Counted from the stretch's first letter, positions 24,609-34,295 are shown. The stretch: DNA of 64,000 nt from Armatimonas sp043757465 (GCF_043757465.1 NZ_JAYVPL010000055.1:1-64000), one strand, 5' to 3'. The notes: generated by a model from the sequence alone, not told the origin. Numbers and translations: made by a program.

Positions 24609-26492
24609 TTATGCCGGTAGAACCTGATAGGCAATTCCTGTCAGGACACCCATGATCACCCAGAAAACGGCGCTGAGCGCATCGCCAAGAATCAGCCCGA
24701 GGAAAAACGGGAGAGCAAGGCTGTAGGCTCCCATTCCCCCCAGGCGCAGAAGTAGCGTCTTCGCCAGCCAGCCCAGCAGCACTGAGAACCAGGCCATGTG
24801 CAGCCCGTAGACCGGCGCGGTGAGAAACCCAATCGGGTGTAGGCCCATCCCGAAGCGCACCCGGCAGAAAAGTAGCCCCGCCACAACAACAAAGCCGCCC
24901 AGCACGTGCCAGAGGTTGCTCACCGAGGGGCGCAAGGGCGACGAGGCCGCGCTGGCGGCAAGCTGGAGCGGAATCTGCGGCCCCGTCCGAAAGGTCCACG
25001 ACTCAAACGCCGCCGTCCCTCCGGAGAGATAGGGCAGGCGAATCAGCGCGAAGCCCGCCACGAATACGGCCACGGCTAGAGTAAGTCCCGCGATCCCGAA
25101 GAACTTGCGCGGCGACAATCCCGTCTCCGAGGCCACCCGTGCGCCGCCTAAAAGCCCTGGTAGAAGCAGCTCGCGGGTGTTGTAGACAAAGCCGTACTCA
25201 GCCCGATAAAGCGTGTAGAGAGTGGGAGGCGCGACCGCGTTCATCCCCAGAAGCGGCCCCAGCACATCGAATGTCGTGAAGGGCATCGCCATAAAGAGCA
25301 CCCCCGCCTGACAAGTTGCCCACGAGACCGTGATCAGCGCCAGGAAGATCATGAGTAGCGATGCCAGAATCAGCGCGGGAGGAATCCCCGCCGCCCACTC
25401 CCAGAGCACGATGCCCGTCAGTGCGCCATAGAACGCCCGCCGCAGGAGAGTGTCAGTTTCCAGTGTGGTGCGCAGGTGCTGCCGTGCCCCCCAGAGAATC
25501 CAACCTACCAGCGCAAGCGCTCCCCCAAACGCCTGGAGCGAGTAAAACAGCCGGAAGCTAAAGCCGCTCAGCGAGGCGGGCTGATCCCAGTTCTGGTAGC
25601 CCGCGATAAGGCACTGTAGCTTGAAGAGCACAAAAAACAGCCAGAGCGAGAGCCCCACTTCGCCCGAGAGCAGGAAACCAATCCCCACCGCCAGCGGAAA
25701 GAGCGAGAGCTGAAGGGGCCCAATCTGGTTGAAAGGCGGCTCGGTGAAAAAGTCCATTGCATGGATTGTCGTGGTCAGCTCCGGGAGGGAGGGGTAGAGC
25801 TTATGGAATCCATTGAGGCCATGAAGCACCAGCGCCAGCCCTGCTCCCATCCAGAGCGCTGGGCTCCGCAAGAGGTGCGACTTTGGCTCCGTGAGCAAGA
25901 GCGGGAGCTGAACAAGGGGGAAGGCGAAGCGCTCGCTCTCGATCCATTGCTTGCGCAAGAGCGCGGCCACACAGAATGTCAGCACAAAAAAGCAGAGAGC
26001 AAAGGCGCCCCAAGCCAGCAGCGGCAGAAACCAGGCGCTCCAAGGAACGTGCTCCAAGCCGCGTGGGTAGCCATTGAAGAACGCCTTCGCCGCCTCGGTA
26101 TCAGGCATCTTGAGCCACTCGGGCATCGTCCCCCAGACCTTGCGCTCCCAGTCGTTGGTCGAGGTTGAAAAGTAAGCGGGAGCGGGGATATTGGGGATAA
26201 ACGTCCGCATCATCCCCGAGCCTGGAATCCCACTGGCGAGCAGGGCCATGCTCCAAAGCGTTAGCTTTTCGGTGCGAGTGAGCCAGCGGATGGGCAAGGG
26301 CAGGAGCAGGAGCAAGAATGCCAAGGCCAACACGGGAAACTGGTTGCCCCCCACCGGGGATGCGAGGAGCTTGAAGTTGTTGTAGGGCGTGAAGAGGCAA
26401 AGCCCCACCACCAACAAGAGTCCCAGCCCAATCACCCGCTTGCGCATTGCCCTCATTGTGCCTGAATTTTGGACGATTCGTTTATCCGCCAC
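24609..26492 (-). CDS. DUF6785/DUF6784-type multi-spanning membrane protein
   Basis: About 615-627 residues with roughly 12-14 hydrophobic segments, an integral membrane protein of the DUF6785/DUF6784 kind found in Planctomycetes, Lentisphaerae and Armatimonadota. The role is not established; oligopeptide-transporter-like folding has been suggested for such families, but nothing here shows a substrate. NPG-like and Pro-rich loops (NIPAPAYFSTSTNDWE, PTLYTLYRAEYGFVYNTRELL) are extracytoplasmic candidates. The start could be GTG 26492 or ATG 26456 (MRAMRKRVIG); the latter begins directly before the first membrane helix. The AraC-type regulator follows 41 nt downstream. Confidence 0.7.
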   Translation of the reverse strand: MADKRIVQNSGTMRAMRKRVIGLGLLLVVGLCLFTPYNNFKLLASPVGGNQFPVLALAFLLLLLPLPIRWLTRTEKLTLWSMALLASGIPGSGMMRTFIPNIPAPAYFSTSTNDWERKVWGTMPEWLKMPDTEAAKAFFNGYPRGLEHVPWSAWFLPLLAWGAFALCFFVLTFCVAALLRKQWIESERFAFPLVQLPLLLTEPKSHLLRSPALWMGAGLALVLHGLNGFHKLYPSLPELTTTIHAMDFFTEPPFNQIGPLQLSLFPLAVGIGFLLSGEVGLSLWLFFVLFKLQCLIAGYQNWDQPASLSGFSFRLFYSLQAFGGALALVGWILWGARQHLRTTLETDTLLRRAFYGALTGIVLWEWAAGIPPALILASLLMIFLALITVSWATCQAGVLFMAMPFTTFDVLGPLLGMNAVAPPTLYTLYRAEYGFVYNTRELLLPGLLGGARVASETGLSPRKFFGIAGLTLAVAVFVAGFALIRLPYLSGGTAAFESWTFRTGPQIPLQLAASAASSPLRPSVSNLWHVLGGFVVVAGLLFCRVRFGMGLHPIGFLTAPVYGLHMAWFSVLLGWLAKTLLLRLGGMGAYSLALPFFLGLILGDALSAVFWVIMGVLTGIAYQVLPA

Positions 26493-26614
26493 AGCGGAAT
26501 CGTTATCCGATTCACTCTCAATTTTGCCCGAACCTTCCCTTGTGATACCCTCAAGGCATAAAAATACTTCGCGCTTTTTATAAGAATCGGATAGCCTGAA
26601 CCGTTATACAGGCG

Positions 26615-28534
26615 ATGAACACAAAACAACTTTTAGAGAAATACTTTGGCTTTTCCGAGTTCCGACCCGGCCAAGAACAAGTGGTGGAGACGCTTCTTGC
26701 GGGGCGCTCGGCGCTCGCGGTCTTTCCTACAGGGGGTGGCAAGTCGCTGTGCTACCAGCTCCCCGCACTGTGCTTTGACGGCGTCACGATTGTCGTCTCC
26801 CCCCTCATCGCTCTGATGAAAGATCAAATTGATTTCCTGACCGCGCGGGGCATTCCGGCGGCTCGGCTAGACTCCTCGCTGGGCCTCGACGAAGTACGGA
26901 GCATCGGGGATGGACTGGCAAGCGGGACACTGAAGCTGCTCTATGTCTCGCCGGAGCGTTTTAATAATGAGCGCTTTTTGGGACAGCTCCAGCGCACCAA
27001 GATTTCCCTCTTTGCTATTGACGAAGCGCACTGCATCTCGGAGTGGGGGCATAACTTCCGCCCCGACTACCTAAAGCTCGCCGAGGCCGCAAGGCGCTAC
27101 GGAGCCGAGCGCGTGCTGGCGCTGACGGCCACCGCGACTCCGCAAGTGGTCAAAGACATTCATGAGGCGTTTGGCATCACGCCCGATGATGGTATTGTCA
27201 CGGGCTTCTACCGCCCCAACTTGGAGCTGGTGATAAGCCCCGTCACGGCCACAGAGCGCGATGGTGTGCTCTTGCGAGTCCTTAAGCAGCGCCCCCCGGG
27301 GCCATCCATTGTGTATGTCACGCTCCAGAAAACCGCCGAGCGCCTGGCCGCACTCGTGGGCGGGAGTGGACTTCCCGCCGAAGCCTATCACGCAGGGATG
27401 GAGAGTGAAGAGCGCAGCGCGGTTCAAGAGCGCTGGATGGCATCGGATCGGGGGATCGTAGTGGCGACCATCGCATTTGGAATGGGGATTGACAAGAGCA
27501 ATGTGCGCTATGTCTATCACTACAACCTCCCTAAGTCGCTGGAGAGCTACAGCCAGGAGATCGGGCGTGCGGGCCGCGACGGCGCAAACTCGGTGTGCCA
27601 CATTCTAGCGTGCCTGGACGATGTTCCGACCCTAGAGAACTTTGTCTACGGCGATACGCCCACAAGAACCGCGCTTTTTTCGCTCCTCACAGATCTGCTC
27701 TCACATGGCCCCGAGTTCGATGTCGCGCTCTACGATCTCAGTACCCGTCACGACATTCGTCAGCTTGTCCTCAAGACGATTCTGACCTACTTAGAACTCA
27801 ACGGGGTTCTCCGACAGGGCACGCCGTTCTACGCCGCCTACGAGTTCCGCCCCCTTCCCAATCAGAACGCGGTCAGCATCGCCGCTGCTTTTCCCGAAGC
27901 GCACCGCAAGCTCATCACCGATGTTTTTCTCACCGCAAAACACGGACGGCTCTGGTACAAACTCAACCCAGAAGAGGCCTCAGAATCCCTCACCGTGGAG
28001 CGCGGTCGCATTGTTCGCGTCCTGGAAGTGCTGGAAGAGCGCAGCCATATCGAGCTGCGCACCGCCGATGTGCGCCAGCGCTTCTTCCGGCTCAACCCCA
28101 CCGACGATACCGAAGCCCTCACCGACGAGCTAGATGCCCGCTTTGTGCTACGCGAGAAAAACGAGCTGGTGCGGCTCTCTAAAGTTGTGAAACTCATCGG
28201 GCTGGGAAGCTGCCAGACCAACGCCCTCACGGCGTATTTTGGCGAGCGCCGTGCCACACCCTGTGGTCACTGCTCGTTCTGCCTCACCGGTGAGGCCCAG
28301 CGCCTCCTGGAGCCGATACCGCCCCGGCAAATCTCAGCAGCACTCGCAACCGACGTCCAATCCCTGCGCACCACCTATCCTGAAGCCCTCGGTGAAGACA
28401 GGCAGCTAGCCCGTTTTCTGTGTGGCATCACCAGCCCCGCCGTCTCAAAGGCACGTTTAGGCCGCCATAAGTGCTTCGGTATCCTGGAAGACCATCCTTT
28501 TGGCACCGTCCTGGAGTGGCTAGAAAGCGGCTAG
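26615..28534 (+). CDS. RecQ family ATP-dependent DNA helicase
   Basis: A 639-residue superfamily 2 helicase. Motif 0 is FRPGQEQVV, Walker A TGGGKSLCYQLP, motif II DEAH (AIDEAHCISEWGHNFRPDY, the RecQ signature), motif III LTATAT, and motif VI QEIGRAGRDG. The zinc-binding subdomain has Cys residues near CQTNALTAYFGE and CGHCSFC. No HRDC domain is evident, and the C terminus differs from E. coli RecQ, so it is a RecQ-like paralogue rather than a certain orthologue. It unwinds 3'-overhang, forked or recombination intermediates. TTATAC lies five bases before the ATG. The downstream DedA gene starts 17 nt after its stop. Confidence 0.93.
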   Translation: MNTKQLLEKYFGFSEFRPGQEQVVETLLAGRSALAVFPTGGGKSLCYQLPALCFDGVTIVVSPLIALMKDQIDFLTARGIPAARLDSSLGLDEVRSIGDGLASGTLKLLYVSPERFNNERFLGQLQRTKISLFAIDEAHCISEWGHNFRPDYLKLAEAARRYGAERVLALTATATPQVVKDIHEAFGITPDDGIVTGFYRPNLELVISPVTATERDGVLLRVLKQRPPGPSIVYVTLQKTAERLAALVGGSGLPAEAYHAGMESEERSAVQERWMASDRGIVVATIAFGMGIDKSNVRYVYHYNLPKSLESYSQEIGRAGRDGANSVCHILACLDDVPTLENFVYGDTPTRTALFSLLTDLLSHGPEFDVALYDLSTRHDIRQLVLKTILTYLELNGVLRQGTPFYAAYEFRPLPNQNAVSIAAAFPEAHRKLITDVFLTAKHGRLWYKLNPEEASESLTVERGRIVRVLEVLEERSHIELRTADVRQRFFRLNPTDDTEALTDELDARFVLREKNELVRLSKVVKLIGLGSCQTNALTAYFGERRATPCGHCSFCLTGEAQRLLEPIPPRQISAALATDVQSLRTTYPEALGEDRQLARFLCGITSPAVSKARLGRHKCFGILEDHPFGTVLEWLESG

Positions 28535-28551
28535 GGTATACTGACCGCGTT

Positions 28552-29214
28552 ATGTCCCAGCTTTTAGAGATTCTCCGACACTTCCCTGAATGGCTCGATA
28601 AGATCATTGCCCAGTACGGGACACTTACCTATGCGATTCTTTTTGCCATTGTCTTTGTAGAAACCGGTGTGGTGATTTTCCCGTTTCTCCCCGGTGACTC
28701 GCTACTTTTTGCTGTGGGAGCAGTTGCAGCCCGGCCAGCATCGCCGCTGAACATTGCCTTGCTCTACCCTCTTTTTCTTGTAGCGGCGTTTTTAGGGGAT
28801 AACTGCAACTACTGGCTAGGCAAGAAATTTGGGCGAAGTCTCTTCAATAATCCAAACTCAAAGCTCTTCAAGAAAGAAAACCTCTACAAAACAGAGGCGT
28901 TTTTTGCAAAATATGGCCCGAAGGCCATTATTCTGGCGCGATTTGTGCCGATTGTCCGCACCTTCATGCCGTTTGTGGCCGGAATGGGAGCGATGACCTA
29001 CGGGCGTTTCTTGCTCTTCTCCGTGACGGGCGCTGTGCTCTGGGTCGGACTGTGCGTGACGGCGGGTTATTTCTTTGGCAATATTTCCTTCGTCAAGAAA
29101 AACTTTGAGCTGGTGCTGATCGGAATTATTCTCATCTCCGTGCTCCCAATGGTTTTTGAGTTTTTACAGCATCGGAAACAAGCGGCCCTGGCGAAGGCAC
29201 AGGAGCGCCGCTAA
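28552..29214 (+). CDS. DedA family membrane protein (VTT domain)
   Basis: A 220-residue inner-membrane protein of the DedA/SNARE-associated family, with members linked to lipid scrambling or undecaprenyl-phosphate recycling. Typical features are FVETGVVIFPFLPGDSLLF near the N terminus and the conserved FAKYGPKAIILARFVPIVRTFMPFVAGMGAM block with functional Arg residues. I chose ATG 28552; TATACT lies at 28537-28542, nine bases before it, which suggests a near-leaderless own promoter. Its 3' end overlaps the convergent WD40 gene by 83 bp. Confidence 0.9.
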   Translation: MSQLLEILRHFPEWLDKIIAQYGTLTYAILFAIVFVETGVVIFPFLPGDSLLFAVGAVAARPASPLNIALLYPLFLVAAFLGDNCNYWLGKKFGRSLFNNPNSKLFKKENLYKTEAFFAKYGPKAIILARFVPIVRTFMPFVAGMGAMTYGRFLLFSVTGAVLWVGLCVTAGYFFGNISFVKKNFELVLIGIILISVLPMVFEFLQHRKQAALAKAQERR

Positions 29215-30031
29215 GCGCATTCCAGCGGCGAACTGCTCCGGCAGAGTCGCCGGTTGCGAGAATCTTGCCGTCGGGGGAGATCGCGACACGTAGTAGCCAG
29301 CCCTCACTAGCTTTCCAGTGCTCCAAGACACGGTCGCTGTCGGCCTCAATAACGCGGACGATGCCCTCTTCGCCGCCCGTGTAGAGCCGTGTGCTGTCGG
29401 GCGAGAAGGCAACACTGAGTACACTGCCCTCAAAGCCTCGGATAATTCGAATCAGCCGACCGATCCCAGGTTGCCAGAGGCGGACGGTTTTATCCGCACT
29501 TGCCGTGACGCAGCGCGGCGAGCGGGGCTGAAGCGCGAGCGCATAAATGCGATCCGTGTGCAGGCTCAGTGTGCGCTTGAGTTTGCCCGTCGCAGCATCA
29601 AAGACACGCAGCGAGCCGTCGCTGCAGGCGGTGAAAACATCGGCTCCGTCGGTGGAGAAGGCGACATCCAACACAAGCCCGGCGTGGCCTTCGAGCTTCT
29701 GCGCTCCACAGTATGCCGTGCCATCGTGGCTGGCCGTGGGGAGTGTCTTGCCATCCGAGGAAAAGGCGAGGCCGACGATCAGGTCCGTGTGGAGCTTGCG
29801 TGTCTCGCGGAGCTTTCCCGAGGGCCAGTCCAGCAGGCAGACCACGCCACTCTCTCCGGGCACTCCGCCGCCCACGGCGAGCTTTGTTCCCTCCGGTGTA
29901 AATGCCAGCGCATGCACCTGTGCAAGAGGAACCGGGAACGCTGTCACCCCGGCGGTGAGCTCGCCGTAACCGCCCCAGATCAGTGTCTTGCCATCCGGGG
30001 CAAAGCACAAGGCAGCAATCGGGGCTCTCAT
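29132..30031 (-). CDS. WD40 repeat protein
   Basis: About 299 residues forming one propeller of around seven WD40 repeats, each with a strand like VLDVAFSTDGADVFTACSDGSLRVFD or VLSVAFSPDSTRLYTGGEEG. No signal peptide or enzymatic domain is visible. It is the last gene of a four-gene operon with DUF1501, DUF1549/1553 and thioredoxin-like proteins, an arrangement seen in Planctomycetes-like genomes. Its start overlaps the DUF1501 stop by four bases, and its 3' end overlaps the dedA-like gene on the opposite strand. Role unknown. Confidence 0.85.
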   Translation of the reverse strand: MRAPIAALCFAPDGKTLIWGGYGELTAGVTAFPVPLAQVHALAFTPEGTKLAVGGGVPGESGVVCLLDWPSGKLRETRKLHTDLIVGLAFSSDGKTLPTASHDGTAYCGAQKLEGHAGLVLDVAFSTDGADVFTACSDGSLRVFDAATGKLKRTLSLHTDRIYALALQPRSPRCVTASADKTVRLWQPGIGRLIRIIRGFEGSVLSVAFSPDSTRLYTGGEEGIVRVIEADSDRVLEHWKASEGWLLRVAISPDGKILATGDSAGAVRRWNALSGAPVPSPGPLVSDAVKTQKPLGARR

Positions 30032-31341
30032 ACGAGCTCTTTGAGCATGATACCGTCGTTGATGAGCCGTAGAGGGCGACCATCGGGATGGTGGTACTCC
30101 GTTGCGGGATCTATCCCGAGGAGCGTGAGAATACTGGCCGAGAGATCCTCGGGACGAACCGGGCGCTCGGTAGGCGACTCGCCGCTAGCATCGGTCTTTC
30201 CAATCACCTGCCCGCCGCGCACACCGCCGCCTGCCAGACAAGCAAACCCAGCACGGGGCCAGTGATCCCGCCCGCCCAGTGCATTGAGCTTCGGGGTTCG
30301 GCCAAACTCCCCCATCAGGACAACCAGAGTGTTTTCGAGCAGGCCGCGCTCCGAAAGATCCGTGAGCAGCGCGGCGTAGGCCCGGTCTAGTGCGGGAAGC
30401 TTCCCGCTGCCTGGAAAAAGCGCGTCGGGGAGAGTCTTGGCGATATTCTGGTGTGTGTCCCAGCCACTGTCCACCACGGTAATAAAACGCGCCCCCGCCT
30501 CCACCAGTCGCCGCGCCGTCAGGCAGGCAGTGCCGAGCTTACTTCGTCCGTAGCGCTCGTGCAAGCTTGCGGGCTCACGCGCAAGATCAAACGCGGCTTT
30601 GGCCTCCGGTGCGGCCAGAAGACGGTACGCTTGCTCGTAGGCGGCATCGCGACTCTGGGTGGCTGCGTTTGCCTCCACAGTCTGGGAGAAGCGATCCAGT
30701 TGCTCTAAAATCGCCCGTCGCTCACCCAGACGCTCCAGTGTCAGGCCCTCAGGCAGCGCCAGATCTCGGGCTTGAGCAGGATCTCTCCCCACAGCGAACG
30801 GACCAAATGCCCCTGAAAGATACCCGGGGCCCAGTGCGGAAGTTGCTTCGGGGAGCACTACATAGGGTGGCAGCGCGGCACGATTCCCCCTCTCTTTCGC
30901 GACAATGCTCCCGAGGCTCGGATAGGCGAGCGCGGGGTTGGGCCGGTGGCCCGTGAGAAGAAAATGGCTACCCGTGTCGTGGTTGCCCAGCTCGTGGGTG
31001 AGTGAGCGGATCAGCGCGACTTTATCGAGCACTTGCGCCGTGCGGGGCAGGTGCTCCGAGAGTGCAATCCCTGGAATGCGGGTAGAGATCGTCGAAAACG
31101 GCCCCCGCACCTCGCTGGGTGCATCGGGCTTAGGATCGAACGTGTCCAGGTGCGATGGGCCACCGTCCAGCCAGATCAGAATACAAGACTTCCCCCCCAG
31201 CCCCCGTCCAACGGAGGAGGCGGCACTAGCCCGCAGAGCATCCCCAAGCGTCAACCCAAGCGCACTGAGCGCCCCGACGGTTAAGAACTCGCGACGATTG
31301 ACTCCATCACAGCGCAGGGTTGGTTTAGTGTGCATACGCAA
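30028..31341 (-). CDS. DUF1501 domain protein, probable Tat-exported
   Basis: A 437-residue protein of the DUF1501 family, distantly related to sulfatases/alkaline phosphatases. The N terminus has a twin-arginine signal (NRREFLTVGALSALGLTLG). Family segments include ILIWLDGGPSHLDTFDPKPDAP near residue 55, LTHELGNHDTGSH, and VVLMGEFGRTPKLNALGGRDHWP. It is coupled to the upstream DUF1549/1553 gene by a 17-base overlap. The pair DUF1501 + DUF1549/1553 is a hallmark of Planctomycetes and related bacteria. The biochemical activity is unknown; glycan or sulfatide processing is only a guess. Confidence 0.9.
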   Translation of the reverse strand: MRMHTKPTLRCDGVNRREFLTVGALSALGLTLGDALRASAASSVGRGLGGKSCILIWLDGGPSHLDTFDPKPDAPSEVRGPFSTISTRIPGIALSEHLPRTAQVLDKVALIRSLTHELGNHDTGSHFLLTGHRPNPALAYPSLGSIVAKERGNRAALPPYVVLPEATSALGPGYLSGAFGPFAVGRDPAQARDLALPEGLTLERLGERRAILEQLDRFSQTVEANAATQSRDAAYEQAYRLLAAPEAKAAFDLAREPASLHERYGRSKLGTACLTARRLVEAGARFITVVDSGWDTHQNIAKTLPDALFPGSGKLPALDRAYAALLTDLSERGLLENTLVVLMGEFGRTPKLNALGGRDHWPRAGFACLAGGGVRGGQVIGKTDASGESPTERPVRPEDLSASILTLLGIDPATEYHHPDGRPLRLINDGIMLKELV

Positions 31342-33304
31342 ACTCCCGTGTGTTGACCAGTGCCCAGAGCAAGTCCTCTGTGGCTCTCAGACGATTCTTC
31401 TTCAGTAGTGCTTCGGCGTAGGCACGCTCCGAAGCAACCGGGAAGCGAGAGAGCACCCGCAGATACAGCTCCTCCACAAGTGCCGCATCGGTCGTCTGCG
31501 CGACAAGGAGCCTCTGCGCCCCCTCCTTCACCAGCTTCTCCAGGGGTGCCCCCGCAAGCAAGTGCAGCGCCACCGAAAGACCACCCACCTCAGACATCGG
31601 TGTGCAGTCCGATTCTCTGCGGCAGCGCCCGAGAATCTCCAGCGTCTCCGAAGGCACATCGGGCTCTGACAGCGCGATGGCGCGTCCAGAAAACCCGAGT
31701 GAGGCCCCCGTCGCCGATGCCAGCGCATCCGCAAGCACCTGCGCCCGAAGCGGCTTAAGTAGGGCTCGCGAGAAAAGCTTCTCGTCCGTTCCTCGGCTAC
31801 TCTGCTGGTAGGCCTCTGAGAGAGCAAGCTGTCGCAGAGTCACCCGCAGATCAAAGCCCGAGCGCGTGAGCTGAGTGGCGACAGCGGCGAGAACTTTCGG
31901 ATGAATCGCGGGATTTGAGGGACGCAGGTCGTCTAGCGGCTCGACGAGCCCCCGCCCGAAGACCGCACTCCAAAGTCGGTTGGCGAGCAGCGCGGCAAAG
32001 CGCGGCGAGGCCGTTGCCCATGCCGCCAGCTCCGTGCGGCTTGCCAGCGCCTCATCGGTGCCTAGCGCCCGCGCAGTCATCGGTTTGCCAGTCTTGGGAT
32101 GCGGCACCTGACCCGCACGTCCAAAGGCTGCTGCGAAAGCATGGTAGTCGGTGCGGGTCCAGCGGTCGTAGGGGTGATTGTGGCAGCGGGCACACTCCAC
32201 ACGGGTTCCCAGCCAGGTCTTCGCAAAGAACTCCGAGAGATCACGGGGATCACTGGTCGTGCGCCAGAAGCTCTCCTGCTGCGTGAGAAGCTCGCTCACG
32301 AGCGTGTTCAGCGGCTTGTTCTTTGCGACACTCTCACGAAGCCAGGAATGGTAGCGCGGCGCCGCATCGGAACCAAAACGCTTGCTTGAAATGCGCAGCA
32401 GATCCGCAAGCTTAAGTGTCCAGAGATCCACAAACTCCGCACGAGCGAGAAGTGTGTCTATAAGCTTGTCACGGTCGGGCTTCGCCAGAAACGCCCGCAC
32501 TTCTGTACTCGTCGGCAGTGTCCCAATGAGATCAAGATGGGCACGACGCAGAAAAACGACATCGGTGCAGCGGGGAGCGGGGCTGAGATTGAGGCGTGCC
32601 AGCTCCGAAAAGAGCGCAGCATCCATGGGATTCCCCGAAATGCGAATTTCGGGAGCCTTCCCGGGAAAGGGAGCACCCAACCGCGCCGCACTCACTTGCC
32701 CTCGGTAGCGCACCATAACGGCTGCAATCCCGCTGGCACGAATACTCACCACGCCCGCGCTATCCACTTGCACCACGGCTTCATCAAGTGTGTCATAGAG
32801 CGCGAGGGGCGTGACATTCTCCGTGGAGCCATCGGCGTAGGTGGCACGCACCCGAAGGGGAACCCGCGCCCCAATCGTTCGAATCGCCTCGCCGGGTGTG
32901 ACACTCAGCTGGGTCACGGCTCGCCCTCCCCCCTTGCTTTGCGGGGCCCCTGCCGCAAGCCAGCTCTCGACTACCTGGTAGCCTGCGCTCCCTGGCTCCA
33001 GCCGTACGCCGCCGCCATGCCCGAGCCCCCCCATCGTTTTTTTGAGCAGTAGGCTCGCACCAGGTTTATCGAGCCGCACACGGCGTCCCCCAAACTCACG
33101 CACCAGCACATCGTAGTCGCTCGCTGCATCATCGCCGAGAAGGCTAAGCTTAAGCCCCCCACGCCCAATCGCCGCCCCGTGGCACACTCCCTGGTTGCAT
33201 CCCGCCTTGGTTAGGTAGGGCAGCACCTGCGACGAAAAATCTGGCACCCCAACACGTGGCGGTGCAAAAAGCACCGTGAGTGCGAGCAGGGCCAGGGCTT
33301 TCAT
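31325..33304 (-). CDS. DUF1549/DUF1553 domain protein with N-terminal cytochrome-like motif
   Basis: A 659-residue exported protein with an N-terminal signal (MKALALLALTVLFAPPRVG). A Cys-x4-Cys-His motif (CNQGVCHG, about residue 36-43) resembles the planctomycete-type cytochrome motif in this family. A bacterial Ig-like stretch follows around residues 150-210. The DUF1549 domain (about 235-400) shows FLRRAHLDLIGTLPTSTEVRAFL and the CARCHNHPYDRWT motif, which may bind haem or metal. DUF1553 follows (LANRLWSAVFGRGLVEPLDDLRPSNP). The start overlaps the upstream thioredoxin-like gene's stop as ATGA. It probably works together with the DUF1501 protein at the cell surface; the reaction is unknown. 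Confidence 0.9.
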   Translation of the reverse strand: MKALALLALTVLFAPPRVGVPDFSSQVLPYLTKAGCNQGVCHGAAIGRGGLKLSLLGDDAASDYDVLVREFGGRRVRLDKPGASLLLKKTMGGLGHGGGVRLEPGSAGYQVVESWLAAGAPQSKGGGRAVTQLSVTPGEAIRTIGARVPLRVRATYADGSTENVTPLALYDTLDEAVVQVDSAGVVSIRASGIAAVMVRYRGQVSAARLGAPFPGKAPEIRISGNPMDAALFSELARLNLSPAPRCTDVVFLRRAHLDLIGTLPTSTEVRAFLAKPDRDKLIDTLLARAEFVDLWTLKLADLLRISSKRFGSDAAPRYHSWLRESVAKNKPLNTLVSELLTQQESFWRTTSDPRDLSEFFAKTWLGTRVECARCHNHPYDRWTRTDYHAFAAAFGRAGQVPHPKTGKPMTARALGTDEALASRTELAAWATASPRFAALLANRLWSAVFGRGLVEPLDDLRPSNPAIHPKVLAAVATQLTRSGFDLRVTLRQLALSEAYQQSSRGTDEKLFSRALLKPLRAQVLADALASATGASLGFSGRAIALSEPDVPSETLEILGRCRRESDCTPMSEVGGLSVALHLLAGAPLEKLVKEGAQRLLVAQTTDAALVEELYLRVLSRFPVASERAYAEALLKKNRLRATEDLLWALVNTREFAYAH

Positions 33305-34290
33305 TTTTTCAGGGAGTCCACAAATTTCTGGCCCGCTGCCTGGGCGTAACTGGTGCCGTACTTGAGATGGAGCACACGAATCCAGCCGTCGTAGGCTTGC
33401 TTTTCCAGCTCCGGCTTGCCCTTTATATAGGCTCCCACTTCTTTTAACACTTCATCTACACGGGTGTCCGAGTTGGTAGGCTGGATAAACCCACGCAACA
33501 GTCCCATAAGCTGCGCGTCGGTCGGGGCGGCTCCGGGTAGTGGCCCCGCGAGCGGCGCAGGCTGGCCTTTGAGGTCGGCAAGCTCTTTTTTAAGCGCCGT
33601 CACTTCCGCTTGCAGCGCGGCAACAGCATCACGCAGGCCTTTCTCGGTGGTGAGGTCGAAGGCAGGGGTTGGAACAGAGCCAGGACGCGGAGCCATTTCG
33701 CGGACACGCCCCCCGGAGCCACCACGTGCAGCCATCCACTTTGCATCCAGCTCCGCAACACTGGGAGGATTTTTGTCGCCAATCGCCTCCGCAATGGCTT
33801 TCATAATTTTCGGCGCATCCGCAATTCCGGGCTGAACGAGCGCGAAGCTTGCGGTGGTCTTACCCCCTTTCCCTACCAGTACCGTCAGCAAACACTTCTT
33901 ATTGAGCCCGTAGCTGCCCGGCCCCTCCAGGCCATCAGGTGAGAGAGTGGGCGCACTTCCCAGCTTTAATGACTGCTGCACGAGCGGAATACGCTTTTCC
34001 CCTTCCAGTCGATCCCCATAAAGAACAATATGATATAGCTTTAGCAGCTCCTTGCGCTCGGAGCCGTACTGATCCACCACCCGAACCAGAGGCAAAATAG
34101 AACGCTCAACTCCATGCCAGAACACTAGAACCGTGGGCTGGTCACCGGGGATGAGTGTTTCCTCTAGTGGCATCGGTGTCCCGACCACTTTCAGAACCTT
34201 GAAGGCGGAAAGCTTCTCACCGGGCTGCGGGCCGGAGTAGACGGTGTCTTGTACCCACCACGGCGCAGTGGCGATTATTGCGGTAATCAT
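33301..34290 (-). CDS. Thioredoxin-like domain protein, first gene of the DUF1549/1501 operon
   Basis: A 329-residue protein with an N-terminal segment (about 20-170) that looks like a peroxiredoxin/thioredoxin fold (PGEKLSAFKVLKVVGTPMPLEETL, then QPTVLVFWHGVERSILPLVRVV) but lacks a CxxC motif, so a redox role is doubtful. Residues about 205-245 form a predicted coiled coil (ALQAEVTALKKELADLKG). The C terminus is helical. Its start at 34290 is preceded by TACAAT on the minus strand (34301-34296), only five bases away. It is divergent from the PhyH gene at 34328. Functional guess only: part of the operon's surface system. Confidence 0.55.
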   Translation of the reverse strand: MITAIIATAPWWVQDTVYSGPQPGEKLSAFKVLKVVGTPMPLEETLIPGDQPTVLVFWHGVERSILPLVRVVDQYGSERKELLKLYHIVLYGDRLEGEKRIPLVQQSLKLGSAPTLSPDGLEGPGSYGLNKKCLLTVLVGKGGKTTASFALVQPGIADAPKIMKAIAEAIGDKNPPSVAELDAKWMAARGGSGGRVREMAPRPGSVPTPAFDLTTEKGLRDAVAALQAEVTALKKELADLKGQPAPLAGPLPGAAPTDAQLMGLLRGFIQPTNSDTRVDEVLKEVGAYIKGKPELEKQAYDGWIRVLHLKYGTSYAQAAGQKFVDSLKK

Positions 34291-34295
34291 GGCCT

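Noticed and set aside
24568..24999. N-terminal extension of the AraC regulator to 24999
   Set aside because: Reads through the C/G-run repeat and the DUF6785 gene in another frame.
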